Source: Candidatus Lambdaproteobacteria bacterium RIFOXYD2_FULL_56_26 (GTDB lineage: Bacteria; SAR324; XYD2-FULL-50-16). From it: 64,000 bases of DNA. Shown one piece after another: positions 53,941 through 62,408 of the stretch. The translations under genes and the position numbers were made by a program. The notes under the pieces were generated by a model. That model was not told the origin of the DNA, did not search any database, and saw only the letters and a list, made by a program, of their open reading frames with translations. How positions within the stretch are numbered: the stretch's first letter is position 1; every line of letters starts with the position of its first letter. The stretch is from contig MFNF01000043.1 in NCBI GenBank assembly GCA_001783715.1, forward strand, positions 44,050 through 108,049, read 5' to 3'.

Positions 53941-55095
53941 ATGAAACCGTTAAATCCACTGTTGTCCCGGCTGGAAGAATCCATTTTTTCGACCATCACC
54001 CAGCTTTCCAACCAGCACCAAGCGATCAATCTGGCCCAAGGGTTCCCGGACTTTGAGGGACCCCAGTGGGTGTTGGAATTGGCCCAGGAGGCCCTTTTGG
54101 CAGGGGGAAAAAACCAGTATGCCCCCTCTTGGGGGTTGCCCGCCTTGCGCCAAGCCTTGGCCGATTCCTACCGCAGCCTCTATGGGCTCACCTACGACCC
54201 GGCCCAGGAGATCCTGGTCACCAACGGGGCCACTGAAGCAATCTACGCCACCATTGCGGCGCTGGTCAGTCCGAGGGATGAAGTGGTGGCCTTTGAGCCG
54301 CTGTATGATTCTTATCTCGCTTCGGTCACCTTGGCCCAAGGGAACCTCAAGACCGTCACCTTAAACGCCCCCGGTTTTGGGTTTGACCTGGAAGAACTGA
54401 AAGCCCAGGTGGGGCCCAAGACCAAGCTTTTGATCCTCAACAGCCCCCACAACCCTACGGGCAAAGTCTTTTCTCAAAAAGAACTGGAAGAAATCGCCCA
54501 ACTGGCCGAGCGGTTTGATTTTTACATCTTAAGTGACGAAGTTTATGAGTTTTTGACCTACCAAGTCCCCCACCTCCCGGTGGCCTCGCTGCCGGGGATG
54601 CAAAAACGGGTGATTACCTGCTCTTCGGTGGGCAAGACCTTCAGCCTGACCGGCTGGAAGATCGGCTGGGTAGCGGCACCTAAGGAGCTGGCCGCCGGGA
54701 TCCACAAGGTCCACCAGTACCTTTGTTTTTGCGTTACCCATCCCCTCCAAGTTGCGCTGGCCAAGGCTTGGCCCCAGTGGCCCGATCACTTGACCCAGTT
54801 CCGCCGAGAGTACCAACACAAACGGGACCTGTTGGCCCAGGGACTCACGCAAGCAGGCTTTGAAGTCCTGGTCCCCCAAGGAACCTACTTTTTATTGGCC
54901 CAAACCCCGCCGGGGAAGACCGACCTGGAATTCTGCCGGGAGTTGATCCTCGATTGCAAGGTGGCCACCATCCCGACCTCGGTGTTTTACCAGCATTCGG
55001 ACCAGGGCAAGCGGATGATCCGTTTTTGTTTTGCCAAACGGGAGACCACCTTAAACCAAGCGCTGGCCCAACTCCAACCCAGGCGGGGGGCTTGA
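53941..55095 (+). CDS. Fold-type I aminotransferase of the methionine salvage cluster (MtnE-like)
   Basis: 384 residues from the ATG at MKPLNPLLSRLEES. Class I/II aminotransferase features are seen: NLAQGFPDFEGP, VTNGATEAIYA, LNSPHNPTGKVF and the PLP lysine in SVGKTFSLTGWKIGWV. The N-terminal INLAQGFPDF type is shared with YbdL/KAT-like methionine aminotransferases. Its stop overlaps the mtnB start by one base, so it is the probable enzyme that makes methionine from ketomethylthiobutyrate, the last step of salvage. The specificity rests on context. Confidence 0.88.
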   Translation: MKPLNPLLSRLEESIFSTITQLSNQHQAINLAQGFPDFEGPQWVLELAQEALLAGGKNQYAPSWGLPALRQALADSYRSLYGLTYDPAQEILVTNGATEAIYATIAALVSPRDEVVAFEPLYDSYLASVTLAQGNLKTVTLNAPGFGFDLEELKAQVGPKTKLLILNSPHNPTGKVFSQKELEEIAQLAERFDFYILSDEVYEFLTYQVPHLPVASLPGMQKRVITCSSVGKTFSLTGWKIGWVAAPKELAAGIHKVHQYLCFCVTHPLQVALAKAWPQWPDHLTQFRREYQHKRDLLAQGLTQAGFEVLVPQGTYFLLAQTPPGKTDLEFCRELILDCKVATIPTSVFYQHSDQGKRMIRFCFAKRETTLNQALAQLQPRRGA

Positions 55096-55748
55096 TGAAA
55101 CAATCCCAGCTGCAAGCGGCCGAGCAAAAGGAGCAAACCGCCCTGGCCCAACTGGTCCGTAGCCTCAACCAAGGGGGCCACAACCCGGCGACCAGCGGAA
55201 ACTATTCCTTGCGATCCCAGGCCCGACCGGGGTTTTGTCTGGTCTCCGAATCGGGGGTGGACAAGGCCTTGTTCAAGGAAGAAAACCTGCTTTGGGTGGA
55301 CCAGCGCACCGGGGGCCTGGAACCTTCCTTGGCGGCGCAGGGGAAAAAGCCCTCTGATGAGACCTTGGTCCATCTGGGGATCTATAAGGTCACCGGTGCC
55401 AATTGCATTTTACACAGCCACCTGCTCGAAAGCCTGCTGTTTGCCGAGCTACACCCCAAGACTGAGGTGATCTGGCTTGAAGGGCTGGAGTTGCTCAAGG
55501 GGTTTGCCGGGGTTAAGACCCACGAAGCCAAAATCCCGCTGTTTTGTTTTGAAAATACCCAGGACATCGGGGCCTTGAGTGCCCGGATCGAGGCCGACTT
55601 GGTGGCCGCCCCCCAAACCTATGGCTTGCTTCTACGGGGCCACGGACTTTATGTTTGGGGGAACAGTGTCAAGGAAGCCAAACGGCACCTGGAGGTCTTT
55701 GAGTACCTCTTCCGTTATTATGTTCATCTAAACCGGATCAAGCCATGA
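55095..55748 (+). CDS. mtnB: Methylthioribulose-1-phosphate dehydratase
   Basis: 217 residues from the ATG at MKQSQLQAAEQKE, overlapping the preceding stop by one base. It is a class II aldolase/adducin-fold protein: GNYSLRSQ near the N terminus, then the zinc ligands in HSHLLESLLF and the His in LLRGHGLYVWG, with KEAKRHLEVFEYLF at the end, as in MtnB. It dehydrates methylthioribulose-1-phosphate in the methionine salvage pathway. It overlaps mtnD by 4 bases. A mtnA/mtnK or mtnN gene is not seen in the window. Confidence 0.93.
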   Translation: MKQSQLQAAEQKEQTALAQLVRSLNQGGHNPATSGNYSLRSQARPGFCLVSESGVDKALFKEENLLWVDQRTGGLEPSLAAQGKKPSDETLVHLGIYKVTGANCILHSHLLESLLFAELHPKTEVIWLEGLELLKGFAGVKTHEAKIPLFCFENTQDIGALSARIEADLVAAPQTYGLLLRGHGLYVWGNSVKEAKRHLEVFEYLFRYYVHLNRIKP

Positions 55749-56269
55749 CACACCTGTACCTGCCCCACACCGACCAAGAGATCACCGACTTTCCCCAGAT
55801 CAAATCGTTTTTGTCCGGCCAAGGGGTGGACTTGGACCGTTGGGAGGCCAGTTTCCCCTTGTCCGAAACCGATTCCCAGGAACGGGTTTTGGCGGCCTAT
55901 GCCCACAAGGTGAACCCCTACATGAAGGCCCACGGGTTTTTGACCGCCGATGTGATCAACGTGCACCCCGGCACCCCCAACCTGGATGCGCTGCGGGCCA
56001 AATTCCTGAAAGAGCACACCCACAGCGAAAACGAGGTCCGCTTTTTTGTGGACGGCAGCGGGGTCTTTTGGTTCCACTTTGAAGACGGCCAAGTGGCCCG
56101 GCTGGTCTGCACCCAGGGTGATTTTCTCTCGGTGCCCAAAGGGGCCAAACACTGGTTCGACTTGGCCCCCGGATACTTCGTCAAGGCGATCCGCATCTTC
56201 ACCAACCCCGAAGGCTGGGTCGCCGCTTACACCGGCTCCAAGATCGAAGAATCCTACGAGGGGCCATGA
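55745..56269 (+). CDS. mtnD: Acireductone dioxygenase
   Basis: A 174-residue cupin enzyme of normal length. Metal ligands are visible in HTHSENEVRFFVDG (two His and the Glu) and in VPKGAKHWFD (third His). It oxidises the acireductone to ketomethylthiobutyrate (Fe form) or a dead-end product (Ni form). Translational coupling is clear from the ATGA overlaps with mtnB before and mtnC after. In the usual pathway order MtnC makes its substrate, so gene order does not match reaction order. Confidence 0.96.
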   Translation: MTHLYLPHTDQEITDFPQIKSFLSGQGVDLDRWEASFPLSETDSQERVLAAYAHKVNPYMKAHGFLTADVINVHPGTPNLDALRAKFLKEHTHSENEVRFFVDGSGVFWFHFEDGQVARLVCTQGDFLSVPKGAKHWFDLAPGYFVKAIRIFTNPEGWVAAYTGSKIEESYEGP

Positions 56270-56964
56270 AGGTGGATTATGTCTTGATGGACATTGAGGG
56301 GACCACCAGCAGTCTGACCTTTGTCCACCAAGTCTTGTTTCCCTATTCCTTGGAACGGATGGGGGCCTTCCTGGCTGCCAAAGGGACGGAGCCCCAGGTT
56401 TCCGGGTTATTGGAACAACTGAAGGCGGAGGTTTGGCCCGGCCAGGAAACCCAAAAAAATCTGACCGACTTGGAAAAACTCCTGGCCGAATGGGCCAAGG
56501 CCGACAAGAAGCACCCGGTTTTAAAAGCGCTGCAAGGTTTGGTTTGGGAAGAGGGCTACAAACAAGGACACCTCAAGGGGCATGTTTATCCCGAGGTGCC
56601 TGGGGTGCTGGAGGGCTGGAAAAAAGAGGGGCTACAGCTGGGCATCTATTCTTCCGGCTCGGTGTTGGCCCAAAAGCTGCTCTTCGGCCACAGCCTCGCC
56701 GGGGACCTGACCCCGCTGCTGTCCCACCATTTTGACACCGCCGTCGGCGGCAAACGAGAGGTGACTTCCTACCAAAAGATCATCGAGGAAATCGGCTTCC
56801 CCGCGCCCCAAGTGCTGTTCTTGTCAGACACCAAAGAGGAACTGGCCGCCGCCCAAAAAGCCGGTTTCCAGGTGACCCAACTCTTCCGAACCTCCCCCGC
56901 CCAGCCCGAAGGCCCCTGGCCAGGGGTGCAGGAATTTGGGCAAATTTCGCCGTCAAGGTCTTGA
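56266..56964 (+). CDS. mtnC: Enolase-phosphatase MtnC
   Basis: A 232-residue HAD-family enzyme. Motif I is YVLMDIEGTTSSLTFVHQVL (Asp and Glu as in MtnC), motif II GIYSSGSVLAQKLLF, motif III a Lys in SYQKIIEEI, and motif IV VLFLSDTKEELAAA. It enolises and dephosphorylates diketo-methylthiopentyl-1-phosphate in methionine salvage. The start overlaps mtnD by 4 bases. Length and residues are normal for the family. Confidence 0.95.
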   Translation: MKVDYVLMDIEGTTSSLTFVHQVLFPYSLERMGAFLAAKGTEPQVSGLLEQLKAEVWPGQETQKNLTDLEKLLAEWAKADKKHPVLKALQGLVWEEGYKQGHLKGHVYPEVPGVLEGWKKEGLQLGIYSSGSVLAQKLLFGHSLAGDLTPLLSHHFDTAVGGKREVTSYQKIIEEIGFPAPQVLFLSDTKEELAAAQKAGFQVTQLFRTSPAQPEGPWPGVQEFGQISPSRS

Positions 56965-57066
56965 CCCAATTGGGCCAAAGCCCCGGAGGTCGGGGCTTGG
57001 ATGGCTCTCTTTGGTCCGTTGATTGGGGAAGCCCCAAACCTATCGCATTTGACAGCCCCAAGGAGG

Positions 57067-57095
57067 TTGTAAAAAATCAAACAAACTTCTATTCT
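57067..57095 (+). promoter_or_regulatory. Candidate upstream promoter of the ATP-citrate lyase genes
   Basis: TTGTAA and TATTCT are separated by exactly 17 bases, in an A/T-rich patch about 220 bases before the first ACL gene. Confidence 0.5.
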
Positions 57096-57180
57096 ACCAA
57101 CAAGTTTGGGGCGAAGGGCGGTGGGCCTGGGTTGGGGGTTTGTACTCAACTGACTGGTTTTTAAAGGGATAAAAAAGGAC

Positions 57181-57209
57181 TTTTCAAAGAGAGGAGGGTC
57201 CGTTATAGA
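57181..57209 (+). promoter_or_regulatory. Candidate proximal promoter of the ATP-citrate lyase genes
   Basis: TTTTCA and TATAGA are separated by exactly 17 bases, about 110 bases before the start codon. With the upstream site this suggests two promoters; which one is used cannot be told from sequence. Confidence 0.45.
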
Positions 57210-57317
57210 ATCCAAAAGATATGCCAAGCCTTGATGGAAGGCCTTTTGGGGCCTACTCGCAACCGGAGTTGCTCCGGGTTTCACAACAGCGATTGAAAAA
57301 AACTCTTACGAGGGACT

Positions 57318-58691
57318 ATGCAGCTTACCGGGATGAGATACGGCAGGAAGCTCTTGGAAACGATTGACTTCCCCGCCGCCGAAGTGTTGACCGAAGATGC
57401 CTCCCATGAGGAGATTGCCGCTTTGATTAAAAAGTCACCGGCCAAAAAGGTGGTGGTCAAGCCGGTCTTCCTGGGGGGGGTGGGGAAAAAAGGCAAAGCC
57501 GGTCTGGTAAGGATCTGCAACAACGTATTTGAAGCCCAACAGGCCAAACGGGACCTGTTTTTTGCCCGCCATACCTTTGGCAACCACACCGTCCAGGCCG
57601 ACGGCGTGACCTTCGAGGAGTTCATCCCCTCGCCTTACGAGATTTATGTTTCCATCGCCATGAGCACCGAACACCGGGCCCCGGTGATGATCCTGACCCA
57701 CGAAGGCGGGGTGGACATCGAAGAACTGCCCTTGTCCCGCAAAAAGATCATCCTCTTTAACCCCGCTACCGGGATCAAGGCCTTCCACATCAACGATGCA
57801 CTGATCGAACTGGGCGCTCCCAAGGAAATCATCAGCCCCTTGGTGCAGCACTTGCCCAAACTGTGGGACCTGTTCAACAACTACGGCCTGACCATGTTGG
57901 AGATCAACCCGATCCGCATGGGCAAGGACAAGGACCGGTGGGTCCCCTACGCTTGTGACATCAAGGCGCAGTTCGACCAGGACGACCCGGCCCACACCAG
58001 GATTCATTTCCCCGAAGAGATATTCTCCACCGAGTTCACGGCCTTCGAGGCAGAGATCAACATGCTGCGCACCTACCAAGGCCAGTCGGACGTGGTGGAA
58101 CTGAACCCCCACGGGACCATCCTGCCCTTTATGTTCGGCGGCGGGGCCAACTCGGCGGCCACCGAAATCTTGGGCCACAAGGCGATCGTTTCCTCCGACT
58201 ACGGCGGCAACCCTCCTTACGCCAAGATGCGGGACATCGCCAGCATTAGCTTCAAACACTGGTTATCCCGGACCAACGTGGTTTTGGTGATCGGCGGCAA
58301 GGCGAACAACACCGACATTTTTGTGACTCTCAAAGGGATCACCGATGCCCTCAAGGAACACATCGACAAGAACCCCAAGGTCCACGTGGTGATTGGCCGA
58401 GGTGGCCCGAACGTGATCCAGGGTATGGCTTATGCCAGGGACGTGCTCGACAACCTGGGGATTCCTTACCGGTTCTTTGGACATGACTCCAGCATGATCC
58501 GGGTACTCAACTACGCTTTGGAATTGGACGAGTGGATCTGTGCCGGTGGTGACGGCTCGGGCAAAAAAGCCCCGGAGCCCAAACCGGCCCCAAAAGCCCA
58601 AGCCAAAACCACCAAAGCCGAACCCAAAGCGAAGGCGGCTAAGGCAGCAGCGCCCAAAAAAGCTGCACCGAAAAAAACCGCCAAAAAGTAA
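57318..58691 (+). CDS. aclB: ATP-citrate lyase, small (ATP-grasp) subunit with basic C-terminal tail
   Basis: A 457-residue protein with GAGGG before its ATG. It matches the N-terminal part of ATP-citrate lyase: an ATP-grasp domain (residues 1-245, with KKVVVKPVFLGGVGKKGKAG and LTMLEINPIRMG) and a citrate/CoA-binding part (NPHGTILPFMFGGGANSAAT). Together with the large subunit it cleaves citrate with ATP and CoA to acetyl-CoA and oxaloacetate. The last 45 residues are a Lys/Ala/Pro-rich tail (AKAAKAAAPKKAAPKKT) not found in typical ACL. The symbol follows the green-sulfur-bacterium naming, in which the small subunit is AclB. The large-subunit gene begins 27 bases downstream. Confidence 0.9.
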   Translation: MQLTGMRYGRKLLETIDFPAAEVLTEDASHEEIAALIKKSPAKKVVVKPVFLGGVGKKGKAGLVRICNNVFEAQQAKRDLFFARHTFGNHTVQADGVTFEEFIPSPYEIYVSIAMSTEHRAPVMILTHEGGVDIEELPLSRKKIILFNPATGIKAFHINDALIELGAPKEIISPLVQHLPKLWDLFNNYGLTMLEINPIRMGKDKDRWVPYACDIKAQFDQDDPAHTRIHFPEEIFSTEFTAFEAEINMLRTYQGQSDVVELNPHGTILPFMFGGGANSAATEILGHKAIVSSDYGGNPPYAKMRDIASISFKHWLSRTNVVLVIGGKANNTDIFVTLKGITDALKEHIDKNPKVHVVIGRGGPNVIQGMAYARDVLDNLGIPYRFFGHDSSMIRVLNYALELDEWICAGGDGSGKKAPEPKPAPKAQAKTTKAEPKAKAAKAAAPKKAAPKKTAKK

Positions 58692-58718
58692 CCCCAATCG
58701 GACGAGAGAGGAGCAAGC

Positions 58719-61442
58719 ATGAGCAAGACCAAAAATCCCTTTCCCTACTTCGTTGGGGTCAACTCCTTGGAGGAATTGGCCAACAAAGGGTCCAGGGTTT
58801 GTGTAATGAACATCTTGGGCAACGAGTCCAAGACCGTCACCCCCATCTCCCACATCTACTCGAACGGCAACATTGTCGCCGGGGTGCAGTATGGCCGCAG
58901 CGGCTCGAACCTGGAAACCGCCAAGGGCAACATCCCGGTTTACGGCTCGGTCAAGGAAGTGGTGGAAGACAAAAAGGGGTTTGACACTGGCGTGATCTAC
59001 CTGCCTCCTTCGGCAGTCAACTACGCAGTCAGCGAGATGTGCAAGCACAATGACCACCTGAAAAAAATCATCATCTTGACCGAAAAGATCGGGGTCAAGG
59101 ACGCAAGGATGATCCGCTGGGGCTGCCAGCAACGGAAGATTGATGTCTTCGGCGGCAACAGCTTGGGCATCGCCAACCCCCACGACCAAGTCCGTTTGGG
59201 CGGGGCCTTGGGCGGCGACAAGCCTTTGGAGTCCCTCAAAAAGGGCTCGGTGGCCATTTATTCCAACTCCGGGAACTTCTCGACCACCATCAGCGAATAC
59301 CTCAAAACCGCCGGTTACGGCACCAGCACCATCTTGTCTTCGGGCAAAGACGTGATCATCCACTTTGCCCTGGCCGAATTCCTCTTTTGTGCGGAAAACG
59401 ACCCTCGGACTAAAGCGGTGGTGGTGTACATTGAGCCGGGCGGATACTATGAAAAACAGGCTTTGGACTGGATCACCAGCGGCAAATTCAAGTTCACCAA
59501 GCCGATCATCGCTTGTGTGACCGGGCGCTGGAAAAAGAACATCACCCGGGCTTGCGGCCATGCAGGGGCACTGGCCGGCAGCGGTGATGATGCCGAGGCC
59601 AAGGAAAGCTGGTTTGACCAGTACTTCGGGGTGGGGCTCTTTAACCCCAACAAACCCAAGGTCGGCAAGAAAGGGGTACGGATCACCTCGATCCAGGAAG
59701 TTCCCTTGGCCATGACCGCCGTGATGAACCTGTTGGGCGGCAAGCCGGACTTCGCCCCGATCGGCGACCTGAGCCTCAAGCCTTGGTTCGTCAACGACCA
59801 AAAGGTCAAGTTCCCCAAAAACCTGGGGCTCCCGGTGGTTGAAGCGATTGCCCCCTATGGGGAGCAGATCGAAGCGGTCAGCCGTCAAGCCGGTGCCCAG
59901 TTGCCTCGTGAATCAATGCGCAACCGCAGTGGGGCCACCAAAATGGACGAAAAAACCCAGGTCACCCAGATGCATGGGGTTCCGGTCCTGGACTTGGTCA
60001 AGTCCCCCTTCGGGTCCACCAACTTCTTCGCCCTGACCAAAGAAATGCCGGTCAAAGGCCAGGCCAAGTTGGCCAACCTGTTGCTCAACTACTGGGTCGC
60101 CGAGGGCACCAAGGGAATTGGGGTCAGCCAAGTAGCCAAGGCCAACGGCGCTACCCCCAACGCCTACATTGCCGCCGAGGTCCTCTGCCAAGGGGACAAG
60201 TCGATCCTCCAAGGGGTGCGAAACAACATCAGCAGCCTGATCGATGCCTTTTACCCTTTGGTGGGCAAAGAAGGCGCTCCCAATGCCAAGGCAGTGGAAA
60301 AGGTGCTGAAATCCAAGTTGGTCATCGCCGAAGCGGCGAACAGCAAGGACCAGCAAACCGCTGCCGCCTTCATCCTCCGCCAAGCCACCAAGTACAAGGC
60401 CGACTCGGTTTTCACCCAGTTTGCCGAAGCCTACTTGGCCAAAAACAAAAAGGCCTGTGAGATCTCCTTGGCCCTGGCTGCCGGTCTTTTGACCCTGGCC
60501 TGGGAGCCTTTGACCAACCGGCGGATCACCCGGGACACGGCCGTGGAAATGGGGACCTACCTGTCGGTCCACGGAGTCATCCTGGCTTCCGCTCCGTCGG
60601 AGCCCAAAGCCAACAAGATGTGGACCTCCCTCAACCAGTTGAAGGACCCCAAGGTTTTGGAAACCGAGTTTATCCAAACCTGCTTTGAGATGCTCTTCAG
60701 CCGCAAGCCGGAGAACGAAAACGAGCTGTTTGCCCTGAACGCCATGCTCAACCTGACCGTTTCCAACGGTCCGGGGACCATCAGCGCTAAAGGGGCCAAA
60801 GAGAGCGTTTCGGCGAAAAACCAAATCCCGGTCACCTACGCCGGGTTCATGACCAATACCGGTCTGGCCCACGGGGGCAACGGGTTTGAGGCGGTTCGTT
60901 TCCTGGTCGAGCAGTTTGGCGCTTTGGACCCCTACAAAACCCAGAAGGGGCTGGAAAGCAAGCTGAAGGAATTGGCGGTCGGCACCTCCAAGACCTACCT
61001 GGAGTACAAGAAAAAGGCCAAGGTGGCCGGGGACATGCAGTACATGAAGATCCCCTGCATCAACCACCCGGTCTTCAAGAACAAACCGGTCAACATCGAC
61101 CCCAGGGAAGAGTTCATCTACAACCTGTTTAAAGAACGGAAGATGTCCAACCCTTTCCAGGAATATTACCACCTCCTGGTCAAGCAATTGGCCGAAGTGG
61201 GAGCGACCAAAAACCAGTTCTGCGTCAACATCGATGCGGTGATCGCCACCATCAGCTTGGAGCTGTTCTGGAAGCAGTTTAAGGCCGGGACGGTGACCGA
61301 AGCCCAGATGCAGGACTTGGTCTTTGTGATGTTCCTGATTGCTCGGATGGTCGGTACCGCTGCCGAAGTCTCGGACCACCGGGCTCGGGGCACCGACATG
61401 GACTGCCGCACCCCTGCTTCCCAGTTGGAGTTCGTGGTCTGA
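58719..61442 (+). CDS. aclA: ATP-citrate lyase, large subunit (type II-like)
   Basis: A 907-residue protein, far longer than the ~610 of the usual large subunit. The N-terminal CoA-ligase half contains FGGNSLGIANPHD and the catalytic phospho-histidine His281 in CGHAGALAGSG. The C-terminal half (about 430-907) is citrate-synthase-like, with GLAHGGNGFEAVRFLVEQFG, where a catalytic His is expected, and ends GTDMDCRTPASQLEFVV. About 300 residues are extra compared with standard AclA. Long ACL subunits have been reported as type II in Magnetococcus-like bacteria and some Nitrospirae. It is a key enzyme of the reductive TCA cycle. The start has GAGGAG nearby. Confidence 0.9.
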   Translation: MSKTKNPFPYFVGVNSLEELANKGSRVCVMNILGNESKTVTPISHIYSNGNIVAGVQYGRSGSNLETAKGNIPVYGSVKEVVEDKKGFDTGVIYLPPSAVNYAVSEMCKHNDHLKKIIILTEKIGVKDARMIRWGCQQRKIDVFGGNSLGIANPHDQVRLGGALGGDKPLESLKKGSVAIYSNSGNFSTTISEYLKTAGYGTSTILSSGKDVIIHFALAEFLFCAENDPRTKAVVVYIEPGGYYEKQALDWITSGKFKFTKPIIACVTGRWKKNITRACGHAGALAGSGDDAEAKESWFDQYFGVGLFNPNKPKVGKKGVRITSIQEVPLAMTAVMNLLGGKPDFAPIGDLSLKPWFVNDQKVKFPKNLGLPVVEAIAPYGEQIEAVSRQAGAQLPRESMRNRSGATKMDEKTQVTQMHGVPVLDLVKSPFGSTNFFALTKEMPVKGQAKLANLLLNYWVAEGTKGIGVSQVAKANGATPNAYIAAEVLCQGDKSILQGVRNNISSLIDAFYPLVGKEGAPNAKAVEKVLKSKLVIAEAANSKDQQTAAAFILRQATKYKADSVFTQFAEAYLAKNKKACEISLALAAGLLTLAWEPLTNRRITRDTAVEMGTYLSVHGVILASAPSEPKANKMWTSLNQLKDPKVLETEFIQTCFEMLFSRKPENENELFALNAMLNLTVSNGPGTISAKGAKESVSAKNQIPVTYAGFMTNTGLAHGGNGFEAVRFLVEQFGALDPYKTQKGLESKLKELAVGTSKTYLEYKKKAKVAGDMQYMKIPCINHPVFKNKPVNIDPREEFIYNLFKERKMSNPFQEYYHLLVKQLAEVGATKNQFCVNIDAVIATISLELFWKQFKAGTVTEAQMQDLVFVMFLIARMVGTAAEVSDHRARGTDMDCRTPASQLEFVV

Positions 61443-61454
61443 CCTGCCTTTACG

Positions 61455-61486
61455 ACCGGGGGAGCAATCCCCCGGTTTTCTTTTTT
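61455..61486 (+). terminator. Intrinsic terminator after the ACL large-subunit gene
   Basis: ACCGGGGG and CCCCCGGT form an 8-bp perfect stem with a 6-base loop, followed by a T-rich run. It starts 13 bases after the stop and ends the aclBA transcript. Confidence 0.8.
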
Positions 61487-61805
61487 CTCCCCTGCCTGGT
61501 GATTCAACCGGTTTTTCGGGTCAACCCCAAGCGGGGACAACTGCGCCGTCTGGTTGGGGCCAGGGTTTCTTGTTCTCCCGCCTTACGGTACTGTAGTTTT
61601 TGGAGCCTCGCTTAGGCCGGGAGCGGCACCAATTGAACTGTTCCGCTAGGGACTTCTGCTTTACTGGAGGGCTGGCAAGGGGGGCCTTCGGGAAAGCTGC
61701 ATCCTTGGAACTAGCCCCATAAGGCTTAGCTCCCAGCGGGCCGGGCAGGGAAGGCCGGGAGAGGTAACGGGATTAAATCAGGGCGGGAGTGTAAGAGGGC
61801 GGGAA

Positions 61806-61833
61806 GATGCCCTGAGGTTTTCCCCAGGGCATC
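61806..61833. terminator. Stem-loop after the barrel gene
   Basis: GATGCCCTG and CAGGGCATC form a perfect 9-bp stem around a 10-base loop, 15 bases past the stop of the minus-strand barrel gene. There is no T-run on either strand, so it may stabilise the mRNA end rather than terminate efficiently. Confidence 0.4.
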
Positions 61834-61847
61834 CCTAGAGAGGCTGA

Positions 61848-62408
61848 CTAAAAGGCGTAACCGGCTTTGAGCAAGGTGCGGCTGTTGCTCATGTCCGCAT
61901 TGTTTTTCTTGCCGGTGGTCATGTTGCGCAACTCAAACCCAAAGACCAAAGCCCCGGTTTTGTAGGAAGCGCTGGCACCCAGGCCGTACTCGAAGTAGCT
62001 TGCACTGCTGCCGCCGGTGACCGAGGTTTGGGCCAGACCCAAACCGGGGCCAAAGCCTGCGGTAAAGCCTGGGGAAAGTTCGGTCATCCAATGGGGGTTG
62101 ATTTCGATCAGGCTCACCGAGAGGTTGCTTTTGGAATAGGTGGTGTAGCTGATCTGCTGGCGAACGTTACCCGCACTGGCTTGGAACAAAGGGCAGTCCA
62201 AGGAGAGTTCGACCCCAACCAAGGAGCCGGATTCGGACCCGGCAGCGCTGGGGCTCAAGGTCCCGCCGACCAAAGAAAGGACGGGGTGCCCTTTGTAGCT
62301 GGAATCGGTCACCGGCAGAATCACGTTGCCGGATTGGGTGGTTTCGGCCCACAGCGGGCTGGTGGTAAAAGACAATGCAACCAAAGTAAAGAGCAGTCTT
62401 TTTAACAT
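61848..62408 (-). CDS. Small outer-membrane beta-barrel-like protein
   Basis: A 186-residue protein with a signal peptide (MLKRLLFTLVALSFTTSPLWA) and a mature barrel-like sequence: alternating strands such as GAGFGPGLGLAQTS-like segments, then SASYFEYGLGASASYKTG. It ends LLKAGYAF, again with a terminal Phe. It is transcribed toward the convergent ACL genes and stands alone. No family is recognised; an OmpA/OmpW-like 8-strand barrel is likely. Function unknown. Confidence 0.75.
   Translation of the reverse strand: MLKRLLFTLVALSFTTSPLWAETTQSGNVILPVTDSSYKGHPVLSLVGGTLSPSAAGSESGSLVGVELSLDCPLFQASAGNVRQQISYTTYSKSNLSVSLIEINPHWMTELSPGFTAGFGPGLGLAQTSVTGGSSASYFEYGLGASASYKTGALVFGFELRNMTTGKKNNADMSNSRTLLKAGYAF

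Larger units (their letters stand above)
56965..57317. other. 353-bp intergenic region before the ATP-citrate lyase genes
   Basis: The first part has an 8-bp perfect hairpin (AAGCCCCG/CGGGGCTT, 56978-56998) after mtnC, without a clear T-run. The remainder holds two promoter candidates for the downstream genes and an A/T-rich leader. No coding frame or RNA gene is convincing. Confidence 0.5.
61443..61847. other. 405-bp intergenic region after the ACL genes, possible structured RNA
   Basis: After the ACL terminator, about 300 bases are G/C-rich with several short inverted repeats (for example GGCCGGG... segments) and no good reading frame. I compared it by eye with 6S, 4.5S, RNase P and tmRNA signatures and found no match. 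It could hold an unrecognised RNA or degraded DNA. Confidence 0.35.

Noticed and set aside
58263..59888. 541-codon frame antisense to the ACL genes
   Set aside because: It mirrors the strong codon bias of the real genes (few TTA, CTA and TCA codons), has no motif or ribosome-binding site, and the sense strand encodes clear ACL.
59913..61379. 488-codon frame antisense to the ACL large subunit
   Set aside because: Same cause as above; the sense frame has full family motifs over this whole span.
61490..61790. 6S, 4.5S, RNase P or tmRNA gene
   Set aside because: None of the conserved blocks of these RNAs could be found by eye.
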